DNA of 64,000 nucleotides from Stenopsyche tienmushanensis (Eukaryota > Arthropoda > Insecta > Trichoptera > Stenopsychidae): NCBI GenBank assembly GCA_008973525.1, contig WACJ01000398.1, forward strand, positions 62,001 to 126,000, written 5' to 3'. The notes under the pieces are model-generated. The model saw only the letters and a program-made list of their open reading frames with translations, did no database searches and had not been told where the DNA came from. Positions 48,040 to 59,410 of the stretch are shown in pieces. The translations under genes and the position numbers were made by a program. The stretch's first letter is position 1. Every line of letters begins with the position of its first letter.

Positions 48040-48890
48040 ATATATTTTTTAAGTTTGTGCCTAAGTTTCATAAATTAAATTATCAAATAATTAAGTTATT
48101 ATTGAATATCATCCATATTTAAAAAACGATGACAATGGTAATATAAGCAACATATGATACAATAACAAATTGATTTTACATTTGTCATACCATATGTCAG
48201 TATTACAGACAACTGCCTTACAGAGATTTCATTTCAAAACATATTACTTTTATGTTATGCTATACTATTATGGCATATTGGATTGTCTTTACTCCAAGAA
48301 AAACGTTAAAATTAAGTCTTTAAGTTTGTTAGGAACATAACTTATTAAATCAGCAATCTGCTATTATATCTGCTCGAAGGCAGGGCTAACATTGAAGCTC
48401 TGCAAGCATTTTGACGGAAAATAGGAAAGAATTCTATTCTTCTTCTTTTATCTTGTCTAATTAAAATGCATAGTGATAAAGAGCACCCACACTTATAATG
48501 GTATCGCATATTCAAAGGATTAAAAATTTCAAAACACATTCCCGTCGGGTTACGTCTTTCGGATACTAAAAGTGTCTTAAGTACCAAAACAAACGTCTAG
48601 TCCAATATTTTAAATATCTTGGTATCTTGGCTCTTAAAATAACCGGACTATGTAGTTTAAGAAAGCTTGTTACAGATATCACAACGAATGTAAGCTTATA
48701 AAAAAGACTCAGGAAAATAAAAGTGATACACATGACTTAATAACTAAAACAGGTACGAAAAGCTTATGAACAGTCAGTTTAAAGTTAATCTTGAGTTAGA
48801 GATTGACCGAGTCAGTTGAGGGTTATTTTTTTAATATTTCATGGCCAATTTAAATAAACTGTTACATTTTTATTTGACCCATGTTAGCCT
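48040..48890. other. AT-rich stretch, nothing recognised
   Basis: No terminal repeats or credible ORF seen. Confidence 0.35.
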
Positions 48891-48902
48891 TTGAGTTTGA
48901 CC

Positions 48903-49088
48903 CCTCTGATCTAAAAAGTAAGGTTACAAGGGCTTTTATTTTTAAGTTGGCGGACCGGAATAATTTACTGCGATTGAAAAAAATGGCCGACAAACGCCCC
49001 CCTATATGCCAGGTGCGCCAATTTAGAAACAAAAAAAAATCCCCCGGCGTCAGGAGCCCTTATAAGCTTACTTTTTACATGACCCTAG
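48903..49088. repeat. M1 mariner-derived MITE
   Basis: About 186 bp with both ends: CTAAAAAGTAAGGTTACAAG on the left and, inverted, CTAGGGTCATGTAAAAAGTA on the right, followed by TA. Only the leader (AAAATGGCCGACAAACG) and tail of M1 remain. Confidence 0.65.
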
Positions 49089-49089
49089 T

Positions 49090-49880
49090 ACATACAGCGT
49101 CAGACAATATTATGCATAATCCGGCGGGAATGTGTTAAAGATTAAATCATTTGAAAGATTGGTGGAAATCCACTAATAACAACGTAGTATTCAAGTCGTA
49201 TACATACGTGAACTATACTTATATTTTATAATTTTAATCTGATATTTTTGGCCATATTGTTTTAGAACAACCATGATGAATAAAACAACATTTAGCAATA
49301 ATATTTTGAGTCAATTGATAAACAAAATCGATCATAATATTCATAAAATAAACAATATTCGTTCAAATAACGTCGAAGCCGATGCTTGTATATTATAACA
49401 GAGCGTGTGACTTTAACGACCAAAATACGCTTTTTCCGTTTTTTGTTCAATGCATTTTATTATGCATGATGCATTGGATTGTCTTTTATTTGACGATAAT
49501 CCCAAGAGCATCGGCGCTTGGGAAAGAGATTCTCTGACACCACATGCGCATACTATTTCTCCGATGAATGCATCCATTGAACTCTGCAATATGCGTAATA
49601 ACGGTTGAAAGTGAATCATAAACTGGATGATATTGAAAAATACGTTCCAACATCAAAGATATCTGATATCTAAGACTGGATCTACTTTCGATTTTAACAC
49701 TTAGCATGGCGGGTAATCGTGCTAACTAGTTGATCCATCGCATCATCTCGCCCATCCATCACTGGTTTGTAATTGGGTGCCATTATCTGGATGGGAATAT
49801 TCATTCTAACAATGTTGTGTCGTTTAAAATAAATAACATTTTCTTGTTATTTATTATTTTGCAAATATGCCAGAAGTAAC
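49090..49880. other. Stretch without a recognised feature
   Basis: Overlapping minus-strand frames at 49413-49707 are not convincing; no repeat partner seen. Confidence 0.35.
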
Positions 49881-49884
49881 ATTA

Positions 49885-50430
49885 AATATAAACTATTTCG
49901 TCATTTAGTCTGGATCTGATTTTGGAAGCCAGGCAACCTGCTGCTGAAAATGCACGCTCAACATCCACACTCGTTGACGGTTGACCCATTTTCGTATAAC
50001 ACCATCAATGTGACTGATTAAATTTCTTTCTGCTGAAAATTCCCGATTTCCCGACAAATTATTTTTTTCCGTCGCTGCAGATGAATATTTAAATACAATA
50101 ATACTTCGATGTGATTCGTAAATATATTACGGAGGAATATAAAAATTTTGAACCCCGTATCTATTATATTTCATATCGATATTCCCATTATTGAGTCGAG
50201 GTGTAGTAAATACATCACCGGTAGGGAAAGGTTAATATAACAATTTTAAAAACATAACATACAAACTGTATATATGTATACATAGATTAGACAGTTAATG
50301 CCTCTAGGCGTCGCCTAAGCTCGCCAATTAGTAGTTACGCCACTGTTTCCAGGCGTCCAGATTTCAGCGGAAATGTTTCGATTTAGTAGCCTTCATCGTG
50401 CTAGTGAGATGCACGATTTCTGTTAAAAAA
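49885..50430 (-). mobile_element. hAT-like element with C-terminal transposase remnant (inverted)
   Basis: On the minus strand 50040-49890 carries a decayed copy of the dimerisation tail seen at 61205 (VDVERAFSAAGCLASKIRSR reading, with Glu-Arg-Ala-Phe conserved). 50430-50040 parallels 60780-61170, including GATGTATTTACTACACCTCG. End sequences are not clear. Confidence 0.65.
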
Positions 50431-50624
50431 AAGATTCAATCAAGAAAAACAAATATTTTTAATATCTAAAAATTATTATGCTATGGACACATATTGACGT
50501 ATCCAAAAATGTCTTCGCATTTTAACCGCTTAAACAAATAAACATCCCATGAGGTGCAGCCAATCGCGTTATTAATTCGACAAATTCGGCAAGATTTCTC
50601 CACCGCCTCGATGTTATTCATATA

Positions 50625-51187
50625 TAGTTGACCCTTCTATGACATCCATTTCTATAGAGTTTTCTCCTATAGCGTTTGCTGCGGTAGCGGTATTTTCTAT
50701 AGCGTATTGTGTGACGCTAGATGTTTTCGGTGAATCATCGGCGAGGCGCTATCAAAATAAATTCCAGTGATGTTTCATTTTAAAGTTTTGATCAAAAGAT
50801 CATGATCAAATGATCAAATTATATATTTTTAAGCCATGTTGTCTAATTAACCCAAAGAAAAACTGAAAAAAAACAAACTAAACACGCACAAGTTAATTTA
50901 ACCTTTCCTTTCCTATGGTGTTTTTACTACACTGAATCGAATTGTAGTAAAGTTGTAATAACGGGAATTTTTACAAAATTACTAAGTAAGGAAAAGGTTA
51001 ACCTTTGTTTTTTTTACAAAGTAGATTAATACAAAAATGGAAAAAAACAATTGATTTCCTGATTTCATTCAAATCACAAAATACAATTTTAAAAAATTTA
51101 ACCCCAAATTTTTGTATGGGTGTCTATCTTTCTATAACGTTTTTTCTATAGCATAGTCCCTATCATGACGCTATAGAAGGACTGTGG
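50625..51187. repeat. Pogo-like element, longest copy (5)
   Basis: Begins TAGTTGACCCTTCTATGACA, preceded by TA, and ends with GACGCTATAGAAGGACTGTG. The other copies are about 155-210 bp; this one is about 560 bp with extra CTATAGCGTTTGCTGCGG and AT-rich filler. It may be closer to the parent element, but no transposase is readable. Confidence 0.6.
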
Positions 51188-51357
51188 ATCAAATGTATCC
51201 AATTTGATCCAATCCATTTCTCACCGAAATATCAGAGTGTCACCATTTGTCCGATGATGTTTTTGATTGCAAATGTAATTGATCCATTTACAAAATAACA
51301 GCTTGCAATAATTTCTCCCAAAAAATGGCCGTGTATTTATAAGCAAAAGTATTAATA

Positions 51358-51982
51358 TTAGTTGTATCGAAAAGTCTTTGCCGATTGTTTAACAATGAAA
51401 TAATTAATTTATTTTCATTTATAAAATCGTGCATTCCTCATAAGACGAAGGCGATCTTATCCAATTACTAACAATCTGCAGTTATTGTTTCGCCAGGTTT
51501 TATAAATTCATAATGAATAATTCCTTGAATATCCCACCGTATGCACAAAGGAATCTTGCGAGTCGTCAATTCAGGTTTCGGAGTCGGAAATGGTTTTTGT
51601 CTCAGCGAACGCCATTGACGTTTACGACTTATGTTGTCATAAACAACCCCTTTTTATCCACAGTTACAATTTGGTGCAAAAAGAGGTGAACTTTTTGTCT
51701 TGACAACAAAATTTTAAATGTGCATCTTCGCTCTCCTTTGTTATTTTCGGATAGTTCGTGCGGCACCCAAACTCCCATTCAATTTGCCTTCCCGATACGT
51801 TTTGAGTTATCGACCACAATGAATACATCCTGTGCAATAATGATTCGATACTTAATCGAGGATATGTTTCCACTATGGCTCTCAAATATGTCGTCATCAA
51901 AATTTAAGAGTTTTCCAGTTCTAGTCTTTCAAATGATAATAGACATCTATCAAAATCGGCAAGGACTTATCGATACATCTAA
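51358..51982 (-). mobile_element. Mariner (family M2), internally deleted, both ends present
   Basis: TTAGTTGTATCGAAAAGTCT at the left and, inverted, TTAGATGTATCGATAAGTCC at the right, with TA on each side (51356-51357, 51983-51984). The minus strand reads decayed transposase (GCRTNYPKITKESEDAHLKF region, then DKKFTSF), stopping before the first catalytic Asp. Length 625 bp. Confidence 0.78.
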
Positions 51983-51984
51983 TA

Positions 51985-52917
51985 TTTGCTTCTTTATTCG
52001 CCAATAAGTAATGCATAAAATAATGAGCAAAAATTATGACTCTGTATTTAAAAGGGTTTTGCAATTAATGCCATGTTAAAATAAAAACGTTTACTGTCAT
52101 TTTATCGTCCTTATTAAAATACTTTCTTAATCAAGTAAAAGCAAAAGAATGCAATTATATGCGGCGATTCGGAGAGCAATTTTCGTGCCGTATTAAGAAT
52201 ACCCGTCGAAGATGACGTGTTTTTGTACGTCCCTACAGATATGGAACCATTAATGAAGACCCAATGAAAAGAATTCGGCTTGCAATTTGCCAGGTACGAT
52301 TTAACCCATCGACAGCCGAGCTGTCATGATGTCGAGAATTGATGCATTTTGCAAACATCGACGAAGTATTTTGCAGGCTCCTCAGAACGTCCATAAATCA
52401 ACAATGTATTGCCGCGCTGAAGACAGTTGGGACTCGAGTATGTCCATTTTGATCATGTCTTGCCGTTGCATTCTTCAGTAAGCGTGACTGATTCCTCCTG
52501 TATTTGATTTGTACCACCGTCGTATGTCTTCCTGGTGGTCAAAAGGTGGATGGCTTCCATGGCTGACTTTCACGTCCGAAGATTAGAAAGCACTAAATCA
52601 TGCGCTACGGACACATTTTTTGTGTACTCTTTTAATTAATGTGTTTTTAATAGTGTTGTTAATATGTTCCGCTTGCCGCTCGAACGTAGACAATTCTTCG
52701 TGTTACCAGAAGAGGTATGTAATTGATTAACCGTTGTGTTAAATTGCTCACTATTTAGCGAATAAGGTCAATTTCTTTGTTCAATAAACATCTCAAGTGC
52801 AATCAAATCTTAGATGTGCTCAAATGAAACCGACTGGTAAGTGTCAATTTGATTGTCAATGATTTTCAAATTAATCAAGGCTATAAAAGAGTTAAGTTTT
52901 ACCGCGATGGGTAAATA
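51985..52917. other. Stretch including an unexplained GC-richer block
   Basis: 52150-52620 is less AT-rich than its surroundings. It has several short open frames on both strands (for example TINEDPMKRIRLAICQVRFN on the plus) but no frame holds throughout. It could be a decayed gene or unknown repeat. The rest is featureless. Confidence 0.3.
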
Positions 52918-54035
52918 TTAGTTAAAACGGAAAGAAATGTCATTTTAAATAATTTCCATTGCTATTTATAATCGCCTTCCATAGATTAGGTAGCTTTTTA
53001 ATGCCTCTTTCGTAAAATTTGGCCGATTTTCCACTAAAGTAAGAATCCAAATGATTTTCCATTTGTTCCAGAGAAGTTAATTTTTTATCACGAAGCGAAT
53101 GTTCTAATGACTTGAAAAGATGATAGTCTAAATGTGCAATATCAGAAGAATATGATGGATGTTGCAGCACTTCCAAATCCATCTCCCTTTTTTTGTTCTG
53201 CGTAATCCTTGCTGTGTGTGTTCTTGCATTATCATGCTGCAATATTATTCTTTAGTTGTTAACTAGCACTGATCGCTTTTTGAGCATTTCCGCTTTTAAT
53301 CTATCTAATTGTGCACAGTATAACTCTGCTGTGACAGTTTGGCAAGGTTTTAATAATTCGGAGTGAATTACGCCAAAAAAATCCCACCAAACACAAAGGA
53401 GGACCTCACTCCCAGTAACGATCCTTTTTTAAAAATGGATCGGTTTCATACTTGGACAATAGCGACGAACAAATGATTATCCGTTGTTCCAAGACCGTTG
53501 ATGACATCTCGTGCGGTACCCAAATTCCCTGTCTATGTTTTTCCTTGAGTCTTTTCAGATGACCTTTTACTATCGACCAGAGACAGCCGATGTCTAGCGA
53601 TAATTCCTTTATTGTTTTTCGATGATCAGATTCTACCAGAGAATTTAATGCGTCATCATCGATTTTTAGATGTTGCCCTGATTTTGGTTTATTTTTCAAA
53701 TCTCTGTCGCCACTTTTGAATTTTTTAAACCATCAATGACATTTTCGAATATTCAATATGTTGCCATATGTATCACAGATGCTCTAGGTAGCTTCTTTTG
53801 CTTTTAATCCTTTGTCAAATAAAAACAATAAACAAGATCGCAAATGGGTCTCATCAATTTCTAGCTTGAATATTTTCACTATGGCTAAAAAAATATAAAA
53901 ATATTTGAAAAAGTAAGATAAATAACAGAGCTTCAAAATGACACCAACTTTGATGTATTCACTAGACAGCAACCCGAGGTAAACTGACGGCAAAGATGCA
54001 ACCAAAAAAATGACATTTCTTTCCGCTTTATCTAA
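52918..54035 (-). mobile_element. Mariner element (family M4), full span with both TIRs and TA duplications
   Basis: TIRs TTAGTTAAAACGGAAAGAAA and, inverted, TTAGATAAAGCGGAAAGAAA, each continuing TGTCAT. TA flanks at 52916-52917 and 54036-54037. 1118 bp. The minus strand has the full order of a mariner transposase: LEIDETHLRSCLLFLFDKGL, WFKKFKSGDRDLKNKPKSGQ, HTH and linker regions (IDDDALNSLVESD, IWVPHEM), FFGVIHSELL, QHDNARTHTA (second catalytic Asp) and HPSYSSDIAHLDYHLFKSLE (third Asp). Confidence 0.85.
52940..53905 (-). pseudogene. Mariner transposase, inactivated
   Basis: The reading frame inside the M4 element. It is broken by in-frame stops after AKEAT and RKCH. A deletion between KYETDPFLKK and FFGVIHSELL removes the segment that normally carries the first catalytic Asp (TGDEKW-type). 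The N-terminal paired-like DNA-binding half and the C-terminal D...D half are otherwise well preserved, so decay looks moderate. It could not supply its own transposase. Confidence 0.8.
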
Positions 54036-54487
54036 TAACATTGCTAACCATCCACTAAATGTATGCTTTTTGTAAAAGTAAATTCAAGTAAATAAATATC
54101 AATAGTTTCAAATCCATTTTTAAATTATTTTATATAATATCTATACTAACAGAAAATATTTATATTTTTGTTTTTATATAAAGATATCATAAGTTATTCT
54201 GTCTACTGCGAGGATATCTTTTATTAAGGGTATCCATAAACCAAGTCCCAAGGGCTGAATTTTCAAAATTTTTAAACGAAAATTTTATAAAATATTGTTT
54301 AAACATTGGTCTTTTATATGCTCTAAAGCAGCGGTTCTTAAACTTATGTAATCTGGAGAACCCGTATTGAGCAAAAAAAAAAATTCCACAAAAATATATT
54401 TTGGGTCTACCTCCAATAATGCTTTCGTGGATCCCCAGGGCTCAGCGGATCTCATTTTAAGAACCACTGCTCTAAAAAATAAATATT

Positions 54488-54640
54488 TATTTTGTAGATA
54501 GTCTCGTAGTCAAGCGATCGGACTAGTAACTCAATTGTCATGGGTTCAAATCCATAAGTGTATGTTGACCACATTTTTAAAACATATATTCGCAATGAAC
54601 AACCACGTAAAAATGGTTGGCAATATTTCCATAAAATGAA
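54488..54640 (+). repeat. tRNA-derived SINE-like repeat, copy 2
   Basis: TAGTCAAGCGATCGGACTAG, then TAACTCAATTGTCATGG and the B-box-like GGTTCAAATCC, followed by GACCACATTTTTAAAACATA. The body matches copy 1 at 42550-42680. Confidence 0.5.
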
Positions 54641-54649
54641 TTGCTATGA

Positions 54650-55510
54650 TGGATCCCACGTAACAACCCTTTAAGACAAGTGCTTTTAGTGAAAGCTTGC
54701 ATATTTTCATCCATATACTCAGCTGCAGCGACCCGATAGCAAATGAACCCACGTGCGAATTTGTCTATATTAAAGCGCAAGTGCGGGGCGAGGAGCTGCA
54801 TAAAATATTTGCAGTTCGGAAGCTCGACCCTTCGTTATAATACCATGTAGAATTGTCGACTAAGCTTGGTTATCCATTGTCAACGATTCAGGAGTACCTT
54901 CATTGTTCACTGGCACTAATCGTTTTAGAACAGCGACTTTAGCTGCACCTTGTATATATATATTTTTTTAAATTAAATTTGATTTTCTTCCAGTCTTTTT
55001 AATGCAATCCTCTCGTAAAACTGTCTGAGAGTTTATATATTTTTTTAAACGAGCTATCAAATATATACGTGACGTTCCTGCATGTCGTCAATTGACCACC
55101 AGATACCCATTTGGCCTTAAGCCCCCTCGCCAGCATCCGTAGACTTTCATCATAAAATACGCACAATATGAAGGCTTTCCGATGCCTTCCGTTAACCGAG
55201 GAGGTTCTATAATTAAATTGCGGCATCGAAATGAAGAAAAACGGCCCTGCAGATTCCGTCATGCGGTTTCGGAGAGTTATGGACAATTTGATACAATGAG
55301 CACGAAAACAGTTAATAAAACGTTGTGGTTTACGGTGGGTAAATAATTTGACTGCTTGAAAAGAAACGAGATATTAACAGCTACTGCGTAATTCAATCTA
55401 CGGTGAAAGTTTTATTGAAGCAGCATTTTATATTTTAAGCCTAAAAAATGTAGCGAATCTGAAGATATCTTGAAATCGATTAAAATTGTATGCAAATTCG
55501 ATAGCTGATG
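54650..55510. other. Stretch without a recognised feature
   Basis: Short minus-strand frames (54577-54801, 54999-55286) have no family resemblance. No repeat ends seen. Confidence 0.35.
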
Positions 55511-55513
55511 ATA

Positions 55514-56599
55514 CACGAGAATCATCTAGAAAGTAAGATTACAAGGGCTCATGGGGCCGGGGGATTTTTTTGTTTCGAAGTTGTTGTGTAGTCCTAATGG
55601 TCAGTTTGTTTAGTCCCGCGTATTTGTCGCCCATTTTGTTCAGTCCATTCCTCTGAGAGAGAAATGGTAGCCGTTCTTCCGAAACCAAAGATGAACAAAC
55701 AACCAGAAAATCCAAAGGCGTATCGGATCATAGTGTTGCTTCTCACGCTAGGAAAACTCCTGGAGAAAACTATAGCGTATAGGATAAATACTGCTCTTGA
55801 GGGAGACTATCCACTATCCGGAAAATAGTTTGGCTTCATACCTAGGGCATGGCCATTTTGCAGCATACCTGACAAAAATAATAATAAAAGATAGTTCGGA
55901 CTGTGTGTGCGGAGATCCTTTCGTGGACGCGGATCACGTTTTGTGGTCATGTTTGGACATGTCCCCCGAGAGAAAGTCGCTTCTGTGCCGTATCAGAGGT
56001 CCTGTTTCTGGACCTCTTGGCCACAGGGACTTTGTGTTATAGTTTCGAAGCCTAATGCGCCTTGGACGGATATTATTTTTAGTATCCTTCCTCTACCATA
56101 ACATGTCACTGAGGGTTGGCCATATATTTATATCAACCTAGGTGTGAATAATAAAAATAATAAAAAAATTAAAAAAGTCCATTCATCTGTTTTTGACTTT
56201 GCAGAATAATACCGCCGCGAATATGCATTGGAAGTTTGAAGCAAAATTGCAAAAAATTGAAGAACATGTGCGAAATAACTGACGTGTGATGCTTGACAAC
56301 CCTCACAAAGAGTTTCCTGGCATTTCTCGAAGTCTCCTTGATGATATTGTGCCAGAAAAACTTGGTTACAAGAGGTTGTATGCAAGATGTGTGTCCAGAA
56401 TGCTCACACGGGAGCACTGTCAAAATCGCAACGTGAATTTTTGGATCGTTTTGCATGTGAGAGATAAACTTTTTTTGGAATCTATCGTGATAAAGGATGA
56501 GACGTGAGTGTGTTATGATACTCGCATACGAAAGCTGGTTCCTCGACTACAGTTAAAAGCTGAAAAATAGTTTAATTTTAACTTTCTGGGTGACCCTCA
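55514..56599 (+). mobile_element. Mariner-like element (family M1) split by a retrotransposon
   Basis: TA at 55512-55513 and 56600-56601. The left end CACGAGAATCATCTAGAAAG and right end, inverted, TGAGGGTCACCCAGAAAGTT are M1 ends. The leader (GTCCCGCGTATTTGTCGCCC) runs to 55655; the element resumes at 56176. The second part encodes LDNPHKEFPGISRSLLDDIV, PEKLGYKRLYARCVSRMLTR, then jumps by internal deletion to KLFLESIVIKDET, where the catalytic Asp of DET is present but Trp is replaced by a stop. Confidence 0.8.
55656..56175 (+). mobile_element. Non-LTR retrotransposon fragment inserted in the mariner
   Basis: Starts inside reverse transcriptase (AVLPKPKMNKQPENPKAYRI, LGKLLEKTIAYRI), then an internal deletion, then the C-terminal zinc-finger tail YLGHGHFAAYLTKI, CVCGDPFVDADHVLWSC. 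It ends in an A/T-rich tail of AATAATAAAA type (56145-56175). It is flanked by AGTCCATTCCTCTG (55642-55655) and AGTCCATTCATCTG (56176-56189), a 14-bp duplication with one mismatch. The lineage differs from the R1-type elements above; the family is not certain. Confidence 0.8.
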
Positions 56600-56604
56600 T
56601 AAAT

Positions 56605-57735
56605 TAATAAATGCAGAAAAAGCAAGATATCTAAACAATGCTGAAAAAAAACCGATTGCAATATATAATTTATAGCAATTTCGGCATCAGAACAAATAGG
56701 TCTTGATTAGGTCCAATCAATAAATCCATCGCAAGTCATGATTTAGTATCTATTATACGGTAAATTAACATAGTGGATTAACAAGAAGACCATCGTCGAT
56801 TTAAACCGGAGCCAGTCACAATAGATCACTTTTTAACTTTCACAGAGCTAAAATCATTACAAAAAAATGGTAGACACAATTAATTACCCATGCTCTGGTA
56901 TCCGAATAAAGTGCCGTTATAAGATTGCATTGATAAAACACAAGGAAACACATATTATTAGCGTTTTTTGTGCAATCAATAAATAGTCTTGATCGAAAGC
57001 ATGAATCATGAAATAGAACCCCAAAGGCCTGCAGATAGATCGTGAAAAGTTTTAAATCTCAACGAAAAGATATATCGATCCGAGGCATTTTGTCGCAGAG
57101 TTATTGCAAAAATTTCAGAGAATTTCATTGGATTTATCCAAAAAAAAAGCAGCGGTTATCTATTGGGACTATGAACAAAAAGTGGCCAGTTGATTAAGAT
57201 CCAACTGCGAGACTCTGCGTTGGACCCTTTCTTCAAGATGATGTTGTAATAAATGTTCAATGATATTTACCGTCGATAAGTGAATCGTTTTTAAGAAATC
57301 ATGTTCACCAACTTCAAAAATAGAGTTTTGAGAAAAAAAGTGATTAAAGTGTGACTGAAATGACTTTCACTTAAGAAAACTAAACTTTCATCCGGTACCC
57401 CTAATACACATAATGAATATCAAAGGCGATCATACTAACGCTGATATTTTCGTAGTAATTAAACCATTATCGACTAATATAATCAATAAAATTGCCTTCG
57501 GCATTTTTAGCAAGAAGCAGGCGTGGTCTCAGCTGTCAGACATTTAAAATATTAACTATTGAGCTTCATATAAAACAGCCTTTTGTTTAATATCTCAATT
57601 AAGAAAGGAAGACCGCCGTTCATGTACTTGTTAATACCAAGAAATCCCAAAAGATCGCAAATCATCTTCCATCCATGCGTGCTTCGAACACATTGGAACG
57701 GACATAAAAGAGCTTTTTATGCCACACCTCATGAA
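56605..57735. other. AT-rich stretch, nothing recognised
   Basis: No repeat ends or credible ORF seen. Confidence 0.35.
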
Positions 57736-57741
57736 TCTTTA

Positions 57742-57959
57742 TTATGGTCCTCTTCCACGTTGTTGTTTTTGCAGACTGACTGATGGCTGCCGAAGAATAA
57801 TTGGATCTACCATGGGCGGAGTACGATAGAAATGTCCAAGCTTTCCAAATTTTTCTGCTTCGATCCTCATTAAAATGTTCTCGTCTGCGACCCCGGAACT
57901 GTGCCGAATTCGCGACATTTTTCTTCGCCAATTAAAAGCTTGCTCCTCTGACTTTTTGT
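57742..57959 (-). other. Possible host exon, unidentified
   Basis: On the minus strand an acceptor-like TACTATTTAG| is followed by an open frame of about 72 codons: DKKSEEQAFNWRRKMSRIRH, then SSGVADENILMRIEAEKFGK, LGHFYRTPPMVDPIILRQPS, ending GRGP and stop at 57742. The composition is balanced and protein-like, unlike most open frames nearby. It could be a terminal exon of a gene whose other exons lie elsewhere, or a retained coding fossil. I recognise no family, and no partner exon was found. Confidence 0.3.
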
Positions 57960-58555
57960 CTAAATAGTACATCGTTTAATTGGCATGCCGTATTCGATTT
58001 CTCGTGTGTAATTGCATAGGCGGCGATAATAATCGAAACGAATCATTTCGCCAAAAGGACGAAGAAATAAAACTGGACAAACGATGGGAGGGATCCAACA
58101 CGTATTTACCCAAAGAATAAAGTACCGGACTAACTGGTTAAGAAAGCTCTGGTCTTCTTCCTTGTCTGATCTGGTATTAAATTCGCCGCAAGGTTCTTCG
58201 CGCTTCCAAGATCACCCAAATGTTATCCCAGGGCTGTGATTGAATCGATTTATGATAATCCAAGAAATCATGTTTTTTTCCTGCTAAAAATATCTTTTGA
58301 TTGATTAAATACAACAAACTTTTATTGATTTTGATTTAATATTTTAAACCTCATTGAAATAATCTACTGTATTTGATCTATAACAATGGTAAACTGGTTA
58401 CTCCTATGCGCCCCCAATTGAAATAATTCATCAATGCTTTAAAATTGGAAAAGCAATCAACAGCTTTTGTATATTGATCCATAGTGCAGAATATAAAATT
58501 GGTATCCATTTTTAAAACCAGAATTTATGGATTATTTAATATTGACAATAAGCAT
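57960..58555. other. Stretch without a firm feature
   Basis: A plus-strand frame at about 58055-58245 and a minus-strand block with GATCTTGGAAGCGCGAAGAA resemble retrotransposon leader or gag-proximal sequence, but I cannot confirm this. The rest is AT-rich. Confidence 0.3.
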
Positions 58556-58556
58556 T

Positions 58557-58895
58557 TGTAGCGTGGGCGATTTACCATCCCCACGCATAGCGCTGTTAAC
58601 AGCGCCATCTCTTGTGGCCCTATGGAGACATTGCACCTGCTCATCGACCGATCGCTCCTTGCGCGTGCGCCATTGCCGGTTGGGAGTAACGCGCAGAAGT
58701 CGGGGAGTCGTCGGTTAACCTTGGCTGCGGGAGGTCGTCCCTCCTGCAGCCAGACCTCTCTCTCTCTCTATCTGTAGTGCGGAATAAATATTTATCTGGC
58801 GAAGAGAATCTTTCCATTCGACGCCCTTCGTATTCCCATCCATTCGTCCAGAAATATGGCAGCCCGATAGAAGAACGGACCCGTGGGGGCGGTCA
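58557..58895 (+). repeat. LTR-like repeat (possible solo LTR), fullest copy
   Basis: Opens TGTAGCGTGGGCGATTTACC, includes GTCGTCGGTTAACCTTGGCT, a (CT)n tract, AATAAA at about 58783, and ends near CCGTGGGGGCGGTCA. TG...CA ends and an internal polyadenylation signal fit an LTR. Two partial copies lie at 14400 and 20072. No target duplication was confirmed. Confidence 0.45.
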
Positions 58896-58923
58896 ATCAT
58901 ATAAGCTATGTTATTTTTAGACT

Positions 58924-59091
58924 TACAGTCTATCCTTCTATGGCGTCCACTTCGTTTGCAGCGTTTTTTACGTAAGCAATGGATAAAATACGTTATGTCA
59001 ATGTCCAATTATAAATGTTGTATGAGTGCCTAACTTTCTATAGCGTCTAAAGCTTGGTCCCTATCTCGACGCTATAGAAGGGTTAACTGTA
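58924..59091. repeat. Pogo-like MITE, copy 6
   Basis: Begins TACAGTCTATCCTTCTATGG and ends, inverted, TACAGTTAACCCTTCTATAG. Carries GAGTGCCTAACTTTCTATAG. TA at both edges. Confidence 0.75.
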
Positions 59092-59363
59092 ATTAAAATG
59101 AGCCACTAATTATTGTCTTTATTTTTCAGAAATTCCAACATCGAATCGATGAATACATAAAACGACTATATTCTTTATAATTTTTCCTCACCTCCCGACG
59201 TTGTTCGCGCATCCCCAAATTAATTTTAATTAATCACAGACTATGGGAGTCTGTGGGGACCACTTTGTAGATATATTATCTATAAGGACGCCTTTCTTTT
59301 CCAATTACTGTTGATGATAAAGAAGAAGACATCCCATCTCCTGATTTGATTGGCTCCCTTTTA

Positions 59364-59410
59364 TTAACCCGTTGATGAGTAATCGCACATGTGTTGCGAT
59401 CGAACTCGTT
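59364..59410 (+). repeat. PiggyBac-like end at TTAA, diverged
   Basis: TTAACCCGTTGATGAGTAAT followed by CGCACATGTGTTGCG, similar to 37751 and 59710. Confidence 0.4.
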
